Shown here one piece after another: positions 11,501 through 20,054 of a stretch of 64,000 nt of DNA; within the stretch, counting starts at the first letter, position 1; each line of letters begins with the position of its first letter. The notes beneath the pieces are model-generated. The model saw only the letters and a program-made list of their open reading frames with translations, searched no databases and was not told the origin of the DNA. This DNA is from Jeotgalibacillus haloalkalitolerans (lineage in GTDB: Bacteria; Bacillota; Bacilli; Bacillales; Jeotgalibacillaceae), in contig NZ_JAXQNN010000004.1 of assembly GCF_034427455.1 (NCBI RefSeq), positions 1 through 64,000 on the forward strand, written 5' to 3'. A program made the position numbers and the translations under genes.

Positions 11501-11829
11501 AAATTTTTAGACAAATTAGAATTTTATGATATTATGTATGCGTTTTCATTGTTGATACTATGCACTTTTTTGCAGAAGAAAAATTTTTTATTTTTTACAC
11601 ACTGATGTGAGATATTTTTTGACAAATCCCTTTATACAGGTGTCTTGACACCCCCTGATGGAACGATTTTTTGATTCGGGTGACTAAATTTGACGATGAT
11701 TAAGACTATGCATTTTAAAGAATTAATATTCATCATTATTCATACTTTTTCTAAAAGAATGTTTCTAAATAAACATTTAATAAAAAATGTCACTCAATTA
11801 TTTATGCATTCATTACTGATTTTACACAT
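11501..11829. other. Gene-free AT-rich stretch between ilvE and ylaH
   Basis: No convincing gene is seen. It holds AT-rich sequence, a short GGTGT-CTTG-ACACC hairpin near 11639-11652 and a TTGACA at about 11630 without a good -10 partner. An 80-codon open frame starting at 11690 has no ribosome binding site and low-complexity content. Confidence 0.5.
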
Positions 11830-11858
11830 AAAAAAAGACACCTGCATAAGCAGATGTC
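11830..11858 (-). terminator. Terminator after ylaH
   Basis: GACATCTGC / GCAGGTGTC stem with a short loop and a run of U on the minus strand, 30 bases past the ylaH stop. It probably ends the typA-ylaH transcript. Confidence 0.85.
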
Positions 11859-11886
11859 TTTGTCTTTCATACGTCGGATATAAACT

Positions 11887-12198
11887 CTATACTGTCCCTT
11901 TAGCCTGTTCCCTTCTTAGTCTGATCTTATAAATAATCAGAATCAGCGCTGCAATGATCAGGCCTTCTGTAACCGGGAGAAATACTGCCAGAAACGTCAG
12001 CACTGTACAGCCCAGAATAAGAAACAGGTAGATCAGTGCTGATTTTAATGGCGGCAGCTTTTTTGCAAAGCCGAGCTTATAAACAACAATTGATAATAGA
12101 ATAATCGTGAGGTAAAGATACCACATTCCTGCCTCAGGATTTACATCCACTCTGTAAAGCGCAGGAAAAAACGATAAACGGTCTTCTACATTTACCAT
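11887..12198 (-). CDS. ylaH: YlaH family small membrane protein
   Basis: 103 residues with three hydrophobic spans (about 26-44, 54-72, 74-90) and a basic C-terminus (KIRLRREQ). Length, topology and position directly after typA match YlaH. No function is known. The ribosome binding site GAGGAG is rather far (12 bases) from the ATG, so the exact start is less certain. Confidence 0.75.
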   Translation of the reverse strand: MVNVEDRLSFFPALYRVDVNPEAGMWYLYLTIILLSIVVYKLGFAKKLPPLKSALIYLFLILGCTVLTFLAVFLPVTEGLIIAALILIIYKIRLRREQAKGTV

Positions 12199-12220
12199 GG
12201 AGGCAGTCAGCTCCTCTTAA

Positions 12221-14065
12221 TTATTTACCTGCTTCAGCGTACTTCTGTTTCTTTTGTGCACGCTCACGTTCGTTCTTGTCAAGGATCTTCTTACGGATTC
12301 TGATTGATTCTGGTGTGATTTCACACAGCTCATCATCATTCAGATACTCAAGAGATTCCTCAAGTGTCATTAATCTTGCTTTTTTAAGCGTTGTAGTCTG
12401 CTCTTTGTTTGCAGAACGGATATTGTTTGCCGCTTTAATTTTCGTTACATTAACTGTCAGGTCATTTTCACGGGTATGCTCACCAACAACCATTCCCTCG
12501 TACACTTCTGTACCCGGTTCGATAAAGATCGTACCACGGTCTTCAACACCAAGGATCGCATACTGTGACGCCTGACCCTTATCCATTGATACAAGCACAC
12601 CTGCGCGGCGTCCGCCTACGCGGCCCTGCTGCATCGGCTGATAGCTGTCGAATGAATGGTTAATGATACCAAATCCACGTGTAATTGTCATAAACTCAGT
12701 TGTGTATCCAATTAATCCGCGTGCCGGTACCATAAATACAAGACGTACCTGACCATTACCGTTATTGATCATATCAAGCATTTCGCCTTTTCTTGCACCC
12801 ATTGATTCAATAATTGAACCTGTATTTTCTTCAGGCACGTCAATTTGAACGCGCTCAACAGGCTCACAGCGAACACCGTCAATTTCACGTACGATAACCT
12901 GAGGCTTGGAAACCTGCAGCTCGAATCCTTCACGTCTCATGTTTTCGATCAGAATCGACAGGTGAAGCTCACCACGTCCTGATACGACCCAAGCATCCGG
13001 TGAATCAGTCTGATCGACACGAAGACTTACATCAGTCTCAAGCTGTGCTTCAAGACGCTCTTCAATCTTACGTGCAGTCACAAACTTACCTTCACGTCCA
13101 GCGAATGGACTGTTGTTTACAGAGAAAGTCATCTGTAGTGTAGGCTCATCAATACGCAGAACAGGCAGTGCTTCCTGATGATTGACAGGCGTTACTGTTT
13201 CTCCTACGTTGATGTCTTCCATTCCTGATACTGCAATCAGATCTCCTGCTTTTGCAGACTGGATCTCTTCACGCTTCAAACCGAAGAAACCAAAGATTTT
13301 GGTTACACGGAAGTTTTTCACACTGCCGTCAAGCTTCATAAGTGAAACCTGTTGTCCAACTTCAATTGTTCCTCTGAATACACGGCCAATTCCGATACGG
13401 CCAACGTAATCGTTATAATCAAGAAGGGCGATCTGGAACTGAAGCGGATCAGTGCTGTTATCAACTGGTGCAGGGATGTTCTCTACGATTGAATCATAAA
13501 GACATTCCATTGTTTCATCCTGCTGTTCAGGATCAAGACTTGCCGTTCCGTTGATAGCCGAAGCATATACAACAGGGAATTCAAGCTGATCTTCATTTGC
13601 ATCAAGTTCGATGAAAAGCTCAAGTACTTCATCAATGACTTCTGCAGGACGTGCAGCGTCACGGTCAATTTTATTAACGACAACAATCGGTGTAAGATTC
13701 TGCTCAAGCGCTTTTTTCAGTACAAAGCGCGTCTGAGGCATACAGCCTTCATATGCATCAACGACAAGCAGAACACCATCTACCATTTTCATGATACGTT
13801 CTACTTCTCCACCGAAGTCTGCGTGTCCCGGTGTATCGAGAATGTTAATACGTGTATCTTTATATTGAATCGCAGTGTTTTTCGCAAGAATCGTAATACC
13901 GCGTTCTCTTTCAATGTCATTCGAATCCATTGCACGTTCGTCTACATGCTCATTTGATCGAAAGATACCTGACTGTTTCAAAAGCTGGTCTACTAAGGTT
14001 GTTTTACCATGGTCAACGTGAGCAATAATTGCAATGTTTCGTAAGTCTTGCCTAATATTCGTCAT
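12221..14065 (-). CDS. typA: Ribosome-associated translational GTPase TypA/BipA
   Basis: 614-residue GTPase of the EF-G-like family, acting on the ribosome in assembly and stress adaptation. G motifs are AHVDHGKTT (about 15-23), [11 protein letters not shown] (about 76) and NKID (about 130). Domain II follows, then EF-G-like domains III and V and the BipA-specific C-terminal domain. AGGAG precedes the ATG. It is followed by ylaH with a 22-base gap. Confidence 0.98.
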   Translation of the reverse strand: MTNIRQDLRNIAIIAHVDHGKTTLVDQLLKQSGIFRSNEHVDERAMDSNDIERERGITILAKNTAIQYKDTRINILDTPGHADFGGEVERIMKMVDGVLLVVDAYEGCMPQTRFVLKKALEQNLTPIVVVNKIDRDAARPAEVIDEVLELFIELDANEDQLEFPVVYASAINGTASLDPEQQDETMECLYDSIVENIPAPVDNSTDPLQFQIALLDYNDYVGRIGIGRVFRGTIEVGQQVSLMKLDGSVKNFRVTKIFGFFGLKREEIQSAKAGDLIAVSGMEDINVGETVTPVNHQEALPVLRIDEPTLQMTFSVNNSPFAGREGKFVTARKIEERLEAQLETDVSLRVDQTDSPDAWVVSGRGELHLSILIENMRREGFELQVSKPQVIVREIDGVRCEPVERVQIDVPEENTGSIIESMGARKGEMLDMINNGNGQVRLVFMVPARGLIGYTTEFMTITRGFGIINHSFDSYQPMQQGRVGGRRAGVLVSMDKGQASQYAILGVEDRGTIFIEPGTEVYEGMVVGEHTRENDLTVNVTKIKAANNIRSANKEQTTTLKKARLMTLEESLEYLNDDELCEITPESIRIRKKILDKNERERAQKKQKYAEAGK

Positions 14066-14176
14066 TATTTCACTCCTGTTTTTACGTTCTAATCTTTTCT
14101 AACTGTACTATTGTATCACAATTGGTGGAAATATAGAAATGAATTATGTAGAATGGCTTTATAGAGGAGGATGACG

Positions 14177-14359
14177 ATGAAAAATAATGCAGTATTTTTA
14201 CTATATGCTTTTGCCGCGGTCATCGCAATGTCCGGTATTGGTGTAGCAATCGCTGAACGCAGTGCGATCGGTGCCATTGTGTCTATACTGGCTGTCATTG
14301 CAGTATTTGGTATGGGGTTCAAAACGAAGAAGAAATATCGTGAGCAGGCTGAGAATTAA
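14177..14359 (+). CDS. ylaF: YlaF family small membrane protein
   Basis: 60 residues with two hydrophobic spans and a basic tail (KTKKKYREQ), matching YlaF (DUF5325). The second of two nearby ATGs (14177) is chosen because GAGGAGG lies six bases before it; the first (14171) touches the ribosome binding site. Divergent from typA, convergent with suhB. Confidence 0.8.
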   Translation: MKNNAVFLLYAFAAVIAMSGIGVAIAERSAIGAIVSILAVIAVFGMGFKTKKKYREQAEN

Positions 14360-14360
14360 T

Positions 14361-14393
14361 AAAAACGTGCAGACAATTTCCTGCACGTTTTTT
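14361..14393. terminator. Shared terminator, ylaF / suhB
   Basis: AAAACGTGCAG / CTGCACGTTTTTT stem between two convergent genes, with a U run on the plus strand and an A run that gives U on the minus strand. Bidirectional. Confidence 0.9.
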
Positions 14394-14396
14394 CAT

Positions 14397-15191
14397 TTAT
14401 TTTTTTAAATATTGATTGAGCACTTCCTGATGGACAGCAGGGTTACCTGCAAAGACAGGTGAGTGATCCACCATTGAAAGCTCTTCACCATTCAGGTCTG
14501 TTACGACGCCACCAACCTCTTCAATCAGTACTTTACCACCTGCAAAATCCCACGGTGACAGCCTCAATGTAATATATCCATCCAGGCGGCCGGCAGCAAT
14601 ATAAGCCAGTTCAATGGCTGCCGATCCATATGACCTTGTCCCTCTTACCCTGTGTACTAATGGTATAAAGGTTTCATGGTCAACTTTTCTGTTAGGCACG
14701 AGCCATGTTGCATTTAATGAAAGAATCGCTTCTTCAATGGGCACATCCTTCAGTGGGGAAAGCTTTTCATCATTCAGGAAAGCTCCGTGACCTTTCCGGG
14801 CATGGTAAAGCTCATCTGAAACCACATCATATATATAGCCAAGAACCCCTTCACCTTCATGGAATACACCGATTGAAATCGCAAAGTTTCTCTGCTGATG
14901 AACAAAATTCATTGTTCCATCAATCGGATCAATGATCCATACAGTGCCTTTCATATCCTCAACCTGATCTCCAAAGCCTTCTTCACCCATCACTCTGTGT
15001 TCAGGATATTGCTTGTCTATCATTTCTACAAAAAACTTTTCAATTTGTTTGTCCATATTTGTAACAAGGTCATTTACATTAGTTTTTGTCTGTATTTTCA
15101 GTACTTCATCAAAAGAATCAATAATTTTACGGCCTGCTTCTTTAATTGCCTCTTTTGCAAAAACATCAATATCATTCCAGTTTTTGTCCAT
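14397..15191 (-). CDS. suhB: Inositol monophosphatase family phosphatase
   Basis: 264 residues, magnesium-dependent, lithium-sensitive phosphatase fold (YktC in B. subtilis). Metal-binding motifs are GEEGFG (about 68), DPIDGTMNFVHQ (about 86) and WDFAGGKVLIEEVGG (about 205). The true substrate could be inositol phosphate, a sugar phosphate or NADP. GGAGGTAG precedes the ATG. Confidence 0.92.
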   Translation of the reverse strand: MDKNWNDIDVFAKEAIKEAGRKIIDSFDEVLKIQTKTNVNDLVTNMDKQIEKFFVEMIDKQYPEHRVMGEEGFGDQVEDMKGTVWIIDPIDGTMNFVHQQRNFAISIGVFHEGEGVLGYIYDVVSDELYHARKGHGAFLNDEKLSPLKDVPIEEAILSLNATWLVPNRKVDHETFIPLVHRVRGTRSYGSAAIELAYIAAGRLDGYITLRLSPWDFAGGKVLIEEVGGVVTDLNGEELSMVDHSPVFAGNPAVHQEVLNQYLKK

Positions 15192-15271
15192 TCCAGCTAC
15201 CTCCAGTACCTAACAATCTTAAACTAAACTGTAGAGGATTCTGATGACTTTATCAAGAAAACTGCTACCAT

Positions 15272-15324
15272 AAGCAATGCTAAGACGAACGCTTAACAAA
15301 TAAGCGCTCGTCTTAGCATTGCTT
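15272..15324. repeat. Long near-perfect stem-loop between ykzI and suhB
   Basis: Arms 15272-15295 and 15301-15324 pair at 23 of 24 positions around a 5-base loop (ACAAA). No U run follows on either strand, so it is not a classical intrinsic terminator, though it lies between the ykzI end and the suhB start on the minus strand. It does not resemble the four-copy repeat family. Confidence 0.75.
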
Positions 15325-15347
15325 CAACCCATTAACAATTAATTCTT

Positions 15348-15548
15348 TCATCTTGCAAATCCGTCCAGTTCATTGATCTCATGGCGGATTAGTGACAATC
15401 TTTCCTTCGTGCTGTCGATATCATCGTTATTCCCAAGTTCCATGGCTTCAAATAATACTGCCAGTTCATAATCAAGTTCCATTCTAAGTACAGCGAGTCT
15501 CTCCTGAATATAGTCTCTTTTTCTTGTTACCTGGATTACCTGCTTCAT
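15348..15548 (-). CDS. ykzI: YkzI-like small helical protein
   Basis: 66 charged, helix-prone residues without Cys or Trp, probably a short coiled-coil hairpin. GAGGAG lies before the ATG. Position between yktB and the inositol phosphatase matches ykzI in B. subtilis; sequence recall is only moderate. Function unknown. Confidence 0.7.
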   Translation of the reverse strand: MKQVIQVTRKRDYIQERLAVLRMELDYELAVLFEAMELGNNDDIDSTKERLSLIRHEINELDGFAR

Positions 15549-15731
15549 ACCCTCTCACTCCTCTTGAATTATTGTGTTTAAAGCAGTTTATTCAATTCAA
15601 ATCAGTTTATTCGCAAAGATCAAATATGCTAGAATAAATTCAGTTTCAGGCGGCCTGTTACATGTATTATAGCCAAAATATGCAGAGCTCAAACTGATCA
15701 AAGAGTTTTATAACACAACGGAGGGTTGTTC

Positions 15732-16370
15732 ATGACCGGGTATTTCAGTACAAAAGATTTTGAAGTATTTAATATTGATGGGTTAGATGAAAGAATGGAA
15801 AGTATCCGTTCGAGGATTCAGCCAAAGTTTCAGGAGCTAGGTGATCTTACGGTTCCTGCACTGTCAGAACAGACTGGTGAGGAGATGCATTTACACATCG
15901 CACGTCATGCCAGACGTTCAGTTAATCCGCCAAATGACACCTGGATGGCAGCAGCACCGAGTAAAAGAGGCTATAAGAAAATGCCTCATTTTCAATTCGG
16001 ACTCTGGGGTGACCACCTCTTTATCTGGACAGCTTTTATTTACGAGCTTCCTGAAAAAGAAAATATTGCGAAAACAATGATTGAAAACTTTGATGATTTG
16101 ATGAAGGTTCTGCCTGAGGACGGTTATATCAGTGCTGATCATATGAAAAAAGAAGCCAAGAAAATCAGCGAGATGAACGAAGGCGATATCTTACATGTTC
16201 TTGAAAGATTTGAAAAAGTAAAGAAAGCGGAATTTCTCGCCGGGAGAAGAATTGAAGCTTCTGAAGCAATTAAAATGAGTAAGGATGAATTAAGTGAACT
16301 CATTCTGCAAACCTGGACAGAGCTTCTGCCTCTATACAAGCTGGGTACACGTGTACAGCAGGCTGTATAA
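15732..16370 (+). CDS. yktB: UPF0637 family protein YktB
   Basis: 212 residues matching YktB (DUF1054): FSTKDFEVFNIDGLDERM at the start, the HARRSVNPPNDTWMA block near 60 and PHFQFGLWGDHLFIW near 85. The family has an alpha/beta fold of unknown function. ATG at 15732 is chosen over a TTG two codons upstream because GGAGGG lies six bases before it. Confidence 0.92.
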   Translation: MTGYFSTKDFEVFNIDGLDERMESIRSRIQPKFQELGDLTVPALSEQTGEEMHLHIARHARRSVNPPNDTWMAAAPSKRGYKKMPHFQFGLWGDHLFIWTAFIYELPEKENIAKTMIENFDDLMKVLPEDGYISADHMKKEAKKISEMNEGDILHVLERFEKVKKAEFLAGRRIEASEAIKMSKDELSELILQTWTELLPLYKLGTRVQQAV

Positions 16371-16373
16371 GAT

Positions 16374-16413
16374 AAAAAATGCGGGTGCCCAAAGATGCAC
16401 ACCCGCATTTTTT
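16374..16413. terminator. Shared terminator, yktB / yktA
   Basis: AAAATGCGGGTG / CACCCGCATTTT stem between convergent genes with U runs on both strands. Confidence 0.9.
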
Positions 16414-16687
16414 ATTTTTTCATCGATATTTTATCCCCGGGTGCAGCTTCCCTGGCTTTTTTCTGAGTGCGGTAAATCGAATAGCCGCTCATCTCTTGAA
16501 ATTCCTTATCAATTGTTTTCTCTTCTGCTTTTCCGGGAACGATTTCCTTAAACCGTTTATAATGACTCATAAATTCTTCTCTCTTAATTGTCTTTTCGTA
16601 AGCTTTTTCGACAGCTTCATAAAATTTCACTGCATCAATCACTTCTTCTGTCGACCAGTCCATTGACAGCGGATACTGATATTCCAT
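16412..16687 (-). CDS. yktA: UPF0223 family protein YktA
   Basis: 91 residues of the UPF0223 family: [20 protein letters not shown] at the N-terminus and a conserved [14 protein letters not shown] segment near residue 45. Helical, cytoplasmic, function unknown. AAAGGAAG precedes the ATG. Convergent with yktB and divergent from speA. Confidence 0.9.
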   Translation of the reverse strand: MEYQYPLSMDWSTEEVIDAVKFYEAVEKAYEKTIKREEFMSHYKRFKEIVPGKAEEKTIDKEFQEMSGYSIYRTQKKAREAAPGDKISMKK

Positions 16688-16803
16688 GATTCAACTTCCT
16701 TTCTGTACATACACACAAATATTTCTTTTTATATGATGAAATGCTATAATTCTTCTGTTATCCTTCTTTAGATAACAATACCGCTAATGAGGTGAATTTT
16801 CAA

Positions 16804-18324
16804 TTGTCCAATACACCTTCATCTCTGCTTAATGTAGAGAGAAAAGACCATACTTTAACACAAAATGATACGCCATTATTCACAGGATTAAAAAAACATG
16901 CAGACCGCAACCCTGTTCAGTTTCATATTCCGGGTCATAAAAAAGGTGCCGGAATGGACCCTGAATTCAGAGCGTTTGCCGGTGACAATATATTATCAAT
17001 TGACCTGATTAATATCGCTCCACTTGATGATCTTCACCAGCCCAAATCCCTGATAAAAGATGCTCAGGACCTTGCTGCAAAAGCGTTTGGTGCTGATCAT
17101 ACATTTTTCTCAGTACAGGGAACAAGCGGAGCGATTATGACAATGGTAATGAGCGTATGCGGACCCGGCGAAAAAATTATCGTCCCGAGAAACGTTCATA
17201 AATCTGTCATGTCAGCGATTGTGTTCTGCGGAGCCATTCCAATTTTTATTCATCCTGAAGTGGATAAAGAGCTTGGTATCTCACACGGGATCACGCCGAT
17301 TTCTGTTGCGCATGCACTTGAACAGCATCCGGATGCGAAGGGTGTGCTGGTGATTAATCCAACATACTTCGGCATTGCCGCAGATCTGAAAGAGATTGTT
17401 AAAATCGCCCACGCACAGAATGTACCTGTATTAGTGGATGAAGCGCACGGCGTTCATATTCACTTCCATGACAGACTCCCTGCTTCTGCTATGCAGGCTG
17501 GTGCAGATATGGCTGCTACAAGCGTTCATAAGCTTGGAGGATCAATGACACAGAGTTCTGTGTTAAATGTAAAAGAAGGGCTCGTCTCACCAAAGCGTGT
17601 ACAGTCCATTCTCAGCATGCTGACAACTACTTCAACGTCCTATCCACTGCTGGCATCACTTGATACAGCCAGAAGAAGACTGGCGATCGACGGAAAAGAA
17701 CTGATCAGTCAATCAATTGACTTAGCTGAAGATATCCGGGACCGCTTAAGTAAGATTGATCAGATTAAATGTATCGGCAGTGAAATTTTAGGCACACCTG
17801 CGACGTACGATTATGATCCAACCAAGATCATCATTTCCATTAAAGAACTTGGCATCACAGGGTATCAGGCTGAGGTATGGCTGAGGGAGCAGTATAACCT
17901 CGAAGTTGAGCTTTCAGACCTGTATAACATCTTATGTATCGTGACACCTGGTGACACGCAATATGAAGCAGATATACTCGTTGAAGCAATGCAGGCCCTT
18001 GCAAAAGAGTTCAGACATGACAGCAGTCATTCAGTTCCTGAAGTAATTCTGCCTGACATTCCTTTACTTGCAGTTACTCCACGCGAGGCATTTTATGCGG
18101 ATACAGAACTTTTACCGCTGGATGAAACCGTCGGAAGAGTATGTGCTGAATTTATCATGGTCTATCCGCCTGGTATTCCAATCTTTATTCCAGGAGAGAT
18201 TATTACTGAGGATAACCTGAGATATATTCATGAAAACATTGAAGCTGGTCTTCCGGTCCAGGGGCCTCAGGATGAAACGTTAACTAAATTACGCGTGATT
18301 AAAGAGCATAGAGCAATTAAATAA
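16804..18324 (+). CDS. speA: Arginine/lysine/ornithine decarboxylase, SpeA type
   Basis: 506-residue fold-type I PLP decarboxylase. In B. subtilis SpeA makes agmatine from arginine for polyamine synthesis; other substrates are possible. PVQFHIPGHKKGAGMDPEF near residue 37, DEAHGVHIHFH near 215 and the PLP lysine in TSVHKLGG near 240 are visible, with the OKR C-terminal domain after about 390. TTG at 16804 lies nine bases after GAGGTG; the protein has about 20 more N-terminal residues than I recall for B. subtilis. Confidence 0.93.
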   Translation: MSNTPSSLLNVERKDHTLTQNDTPLFTGLKKHADRNPVQFHIPGHKKGAGMDPEFRAFAGDNILSIDLINIAPLDDLHQPKSLIKDAQDLAAKAFGADHTFFSVQGTSGAIMTMVMSVCGPGEKIIVPRNVHKSVMSAIVFCGAIPIFIHPEVDKELGISHGITPISVAHALEQHPDAKGVLVINPTYFGIAADLKEIVKIAHAQNVPVLVDEAHGVHIHFHDRLPASAMQAGADMAATSVHKLGGSMTQSSVLNVKEGLVSPKRVQSILSMLTTTSTSYPLLASLDTARRRLAIDGKELISQSIDLAEDIRDRLSKIDQIKCIGSEILGTPATYDYDPTKIIISIKELGITGYQAEVWLREQYNLEVELSDLYNILCIVTPGDTQYEADILVEAMQALAKEFRHDSSHSVPEVILPDIPLLAVTPREAFYADTELLPLDETVGRVCAEFIMVYPPGIPIFIPGEIITEDNLRYIHENIEAGLPVQGPQDETLTKLRVIKEHRAIK

Positions 18325-18329
18325 ATGAC

Positions 18330-18364
18330 AACGCTAATGCAGCCCTGCATTAGCGTTTTTGTTT
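18330..18364 (+). terminator. Terminator after speA
   Basis: Perfect 12-base arms (AACGCTAATGCA and its complement) with a 4-base loop followed by TTTGTTT. Confidence 0.9.
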
Positions 18365-18469
18365 GATCATAAACAGAAGTAGTAATTTTTTCTATTTAAC
18401 TGTGTTTTAAGTATGATAACGTGATAGAATGGTTGAGGCCACACAATATATTATAAGGAGCAATGTTTT

Positions 18470-19666
18470 TTGTCTTATAAAATCTTGTCTGCAGTTTTTC
18501 TTTTAGTGATTGTCAGTGCATGTTCGGCTGACTTTGTTTCTGTTAACACTCCGGATCCAGGTGATGATCACTCAGGTGCAGTAAATCCAGTACTTGAAAA
18601 AGATTCTGACTACACGAACTTAATTCAAAAAGCTCATTTTACAGCTGTAGGTGATTTGTTAGTTGAACGTCCCATCTTATTTGATGCCATGCAGAAGGAT
18701 GGAACTTTTAACTTTGATCCTCTTCTCTCAAATGTAAAACATCTGATTCAAAAAGGGGACTTTGTATATGCAAATCAGGAGACTCCGATTACCGGTTCCG
18801 AATACGGGCTTGGAGATGGTGACTTTGTCTTTAATAACCCCTACGAGCTTGGACACTATTATTATGAAACCGGTTTTAATATGCTCCAGCTTGCTAATAA
18901 TCACACACTCGATATGGGCTATGAAGGGCTCGAGAGAAATTTGGCTTTTTGGGAAAACCATTACCCCGATGTTGCACTGAGCGGAGTTTATCCATCTTCT
19001 GATGAGGCCCGGGAAATTCCGGTCATTGATAAAAACGGAATATCTGTTGCTTTAATTTCAAGTACATACAACTCTAACCTGCCCGTTGAATACCCGGATA
19101 CAGTTAACATCTTTACCGAAAATGAAGAACGGCTTATTAATGATGTAACTCGGGCAGAGGAAATTGCTGATGTTGTAGCAGTCGGCATACATTGGGGAAA
19201 TGAATATCAGCAGCCTGTCCAGGAGCAGGAGGAGCTTGCTCAAAAGCTTGTAAATAACGGAGCTGATATTATTCTTGGACATCATCCTCACATTCTTCAG
19301 CCGATAGAGTGGCTTGAGGGTCCCGATGATCAGCCTGCACTGGTTGCCTATTCCCTCGGTAACTTTATCTCAGGCCCATTTGATGATCGGGTACCTCATC
19401 TTGACTGTGAACGTCTGACAGGTGCTATGATCGGGTTTGATCTTGTCAAACAAGGTGAGAAGGTAAGCTTTGAATCTGTTTATGCGGTACCTACTTTTAC
19501 TTCATTCACTGAAGACTTTTCGGATTATCAGATTCTTCCATTAGATGAATTCGAACAGGATGAATTCAGGTGGTGTGACCTGCCTGTCCATAAAAATAAT
19601 GTAATTAAGACGCTTTCAGAACGGACGGACCTTGTGGAAATCAGAATGAATACATTAGGCAGATAA
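18470..19666 (+). CDS. CapA family surface lipoprotein
   Basis: 398 residues. An N-terminal signal with lipobox VSAC (Cys18) predicts lipid anchoring outside the membrane. The body is a CapA/PgsA-type metallophosphoesterase-like domain: FTAVGDLLVERPI, NQETPITG, LANNHTLDMGYEG, VGIHWGNEY and LGHHPHILQPIEW in order, with the expected Asp/Glu/Asn/His ligands. Relatives take part in poly-gamma-glutamate synthesis, but no pgsBC genes are nearby, so the role here is open. Start is TTG with AAGGAG nine bases upstream. Confidence 0.85.
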   Translation: MSYKILSAVFLLVIVSACSADFVSVNTPDPGDDHSGAVNPVLEKDSDYTNLIQKAHFTAVGDLLVERPILFDAMQKDGTFNFDPLLSNVKHLIQKGDFVYANQETPITGSEYGLGDGDFVFNNPYELGHYYYETGFNMLQLANNHTLDMGYEGLERNLAFWENHYPDVALSGVYPSSDEAREIPVIDKNGISVALISSTYNSNLPVEYPDTVNIFTENEERLINDVTRAEEIADVVAVGIHWGNEYQQPVQEQEELAQKLVNNGADIILGHHPHILQPIEWLEGPDDQPALVAYSLGNFISGPFDDRVPHLDCERLTGAMIGFDLVKQGEKVSFESVYAVPTFTSFTEDFSDYQILPLDEFEQDEFRWCDLPVHKNNVIKTLSERTDLVEIRMNTLGR

Positions 19667-19692
19667 CAAACTGAATAACAATTTTTTGCCGT

Positions 19693-19727
19693 AAAAAAAA
19701 GCTGATGTCATTCACATCAGCTTTTTT
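19693..19727. terminator. Bidirectional terminator after the CapA gene
   Basis: AAGCTGATGT / ACATCAGCTT stem with A run before and U run after, so it can stop the CapA transcript and also a minus-strand transcript from the promoter at 19820-19848. Confidence 0.9.
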
Positions 19728-19812
19728 CTTTCCCTCATTATTCATGACGAGTATATATAGATTGCTCACCCGTTTGGCTTACTCCCATCCCCATATGTTT
19801 GTAAGCGCTTCC
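19693..19812 (-). ncRNA. Candidate small catabolite-controlled transcript
   Basis: A sigma-A-like promoter (19820-19848) would start an RNA near 19812 that meets the terminator at 19693-19727 after about 120 bases. A cre-like site overlaps the start. The RNA contains an 18-codon open frame (ATG near 19794) without a good ribosome binding site and G-rich single-strand segments. In B. subtilis the region between speA and pdhD holds the small RNA SR1; SR1P-like peptide sequence is not seen here. Existence of the transcript is inferred only from signals. Confidence 0.4.
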
Positions 19813-19814
19813 GA
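19799..19814 (-). promoter_or_regulatory. cre-like site (CcpA)
   Basis: TTGTAAGCGCTTCCGA keeps the AAGCGCTT core and one full half (GCGCTTACA) of the CcpA consensus, with two mismatches in the other half. It overlaps the predicted transcription start, a position typical for repression. Confidence 0.45.
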
Positions 19815-19819
19815 TTCTT

Positions 19820-19848
19820 ATTTTAACGCTTCAGTATAAAAAAGACAA
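19820..19848 (-). promoter_or_regulatory. Sigma-A-like promoter of the candidate small RNA
   Basis: TTGTCT and TAAAAT with 17 bases between, reading toward the cre-like site and the terminator at 19693-19727. Confidence 0.45.
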
Positions 19849-20023
19849 TATCAAATTGAATAGATATTAAATTTTGTATGTTCTGAAATTTTCTGGTTTT
19901 TAGAGTGAGTACAGTCACTCTAATTGATGATGTCTGTCCAGCTGTATACACCCTCTGACTTCATGTTAAGACGGGGTCAATTATCTCGCCACTAACTATA
20001 GCCTTATGATTTCAGCACTTATG
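19849..20023. other. Gene-free stretch upstream of the candidate small RNA
   Basis: No gene is seen. A perfect 9-base inverted repeat (TTAGAGTGA / TCACTCTAA, 19900-19923) with a 6-base loop is the only structure of note. Confidence 0.5.
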
Positions 20024-20054
20024 AAAAAAAGAGCAAGGCAATGATGCCTCACTC
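20024..20054 (-). terminator. Terminator of the deacetylase lipoprotein gene
   Basis: GAGTGAGGCA / TGCCTTGCTC stem followed by seven U on the minus strand. The 5' arm overlaps the stop codon of the gene. Confidence 0.85.

Noticed and set aside
11690-11932. Plus-strand open frame of 80 codons in the ilvE-ylaH gap
   Set aside because: No ribosome binding site, runs through the ylaH terminator and into ylaH antisense; composition looks like translated AT-rich spacer.
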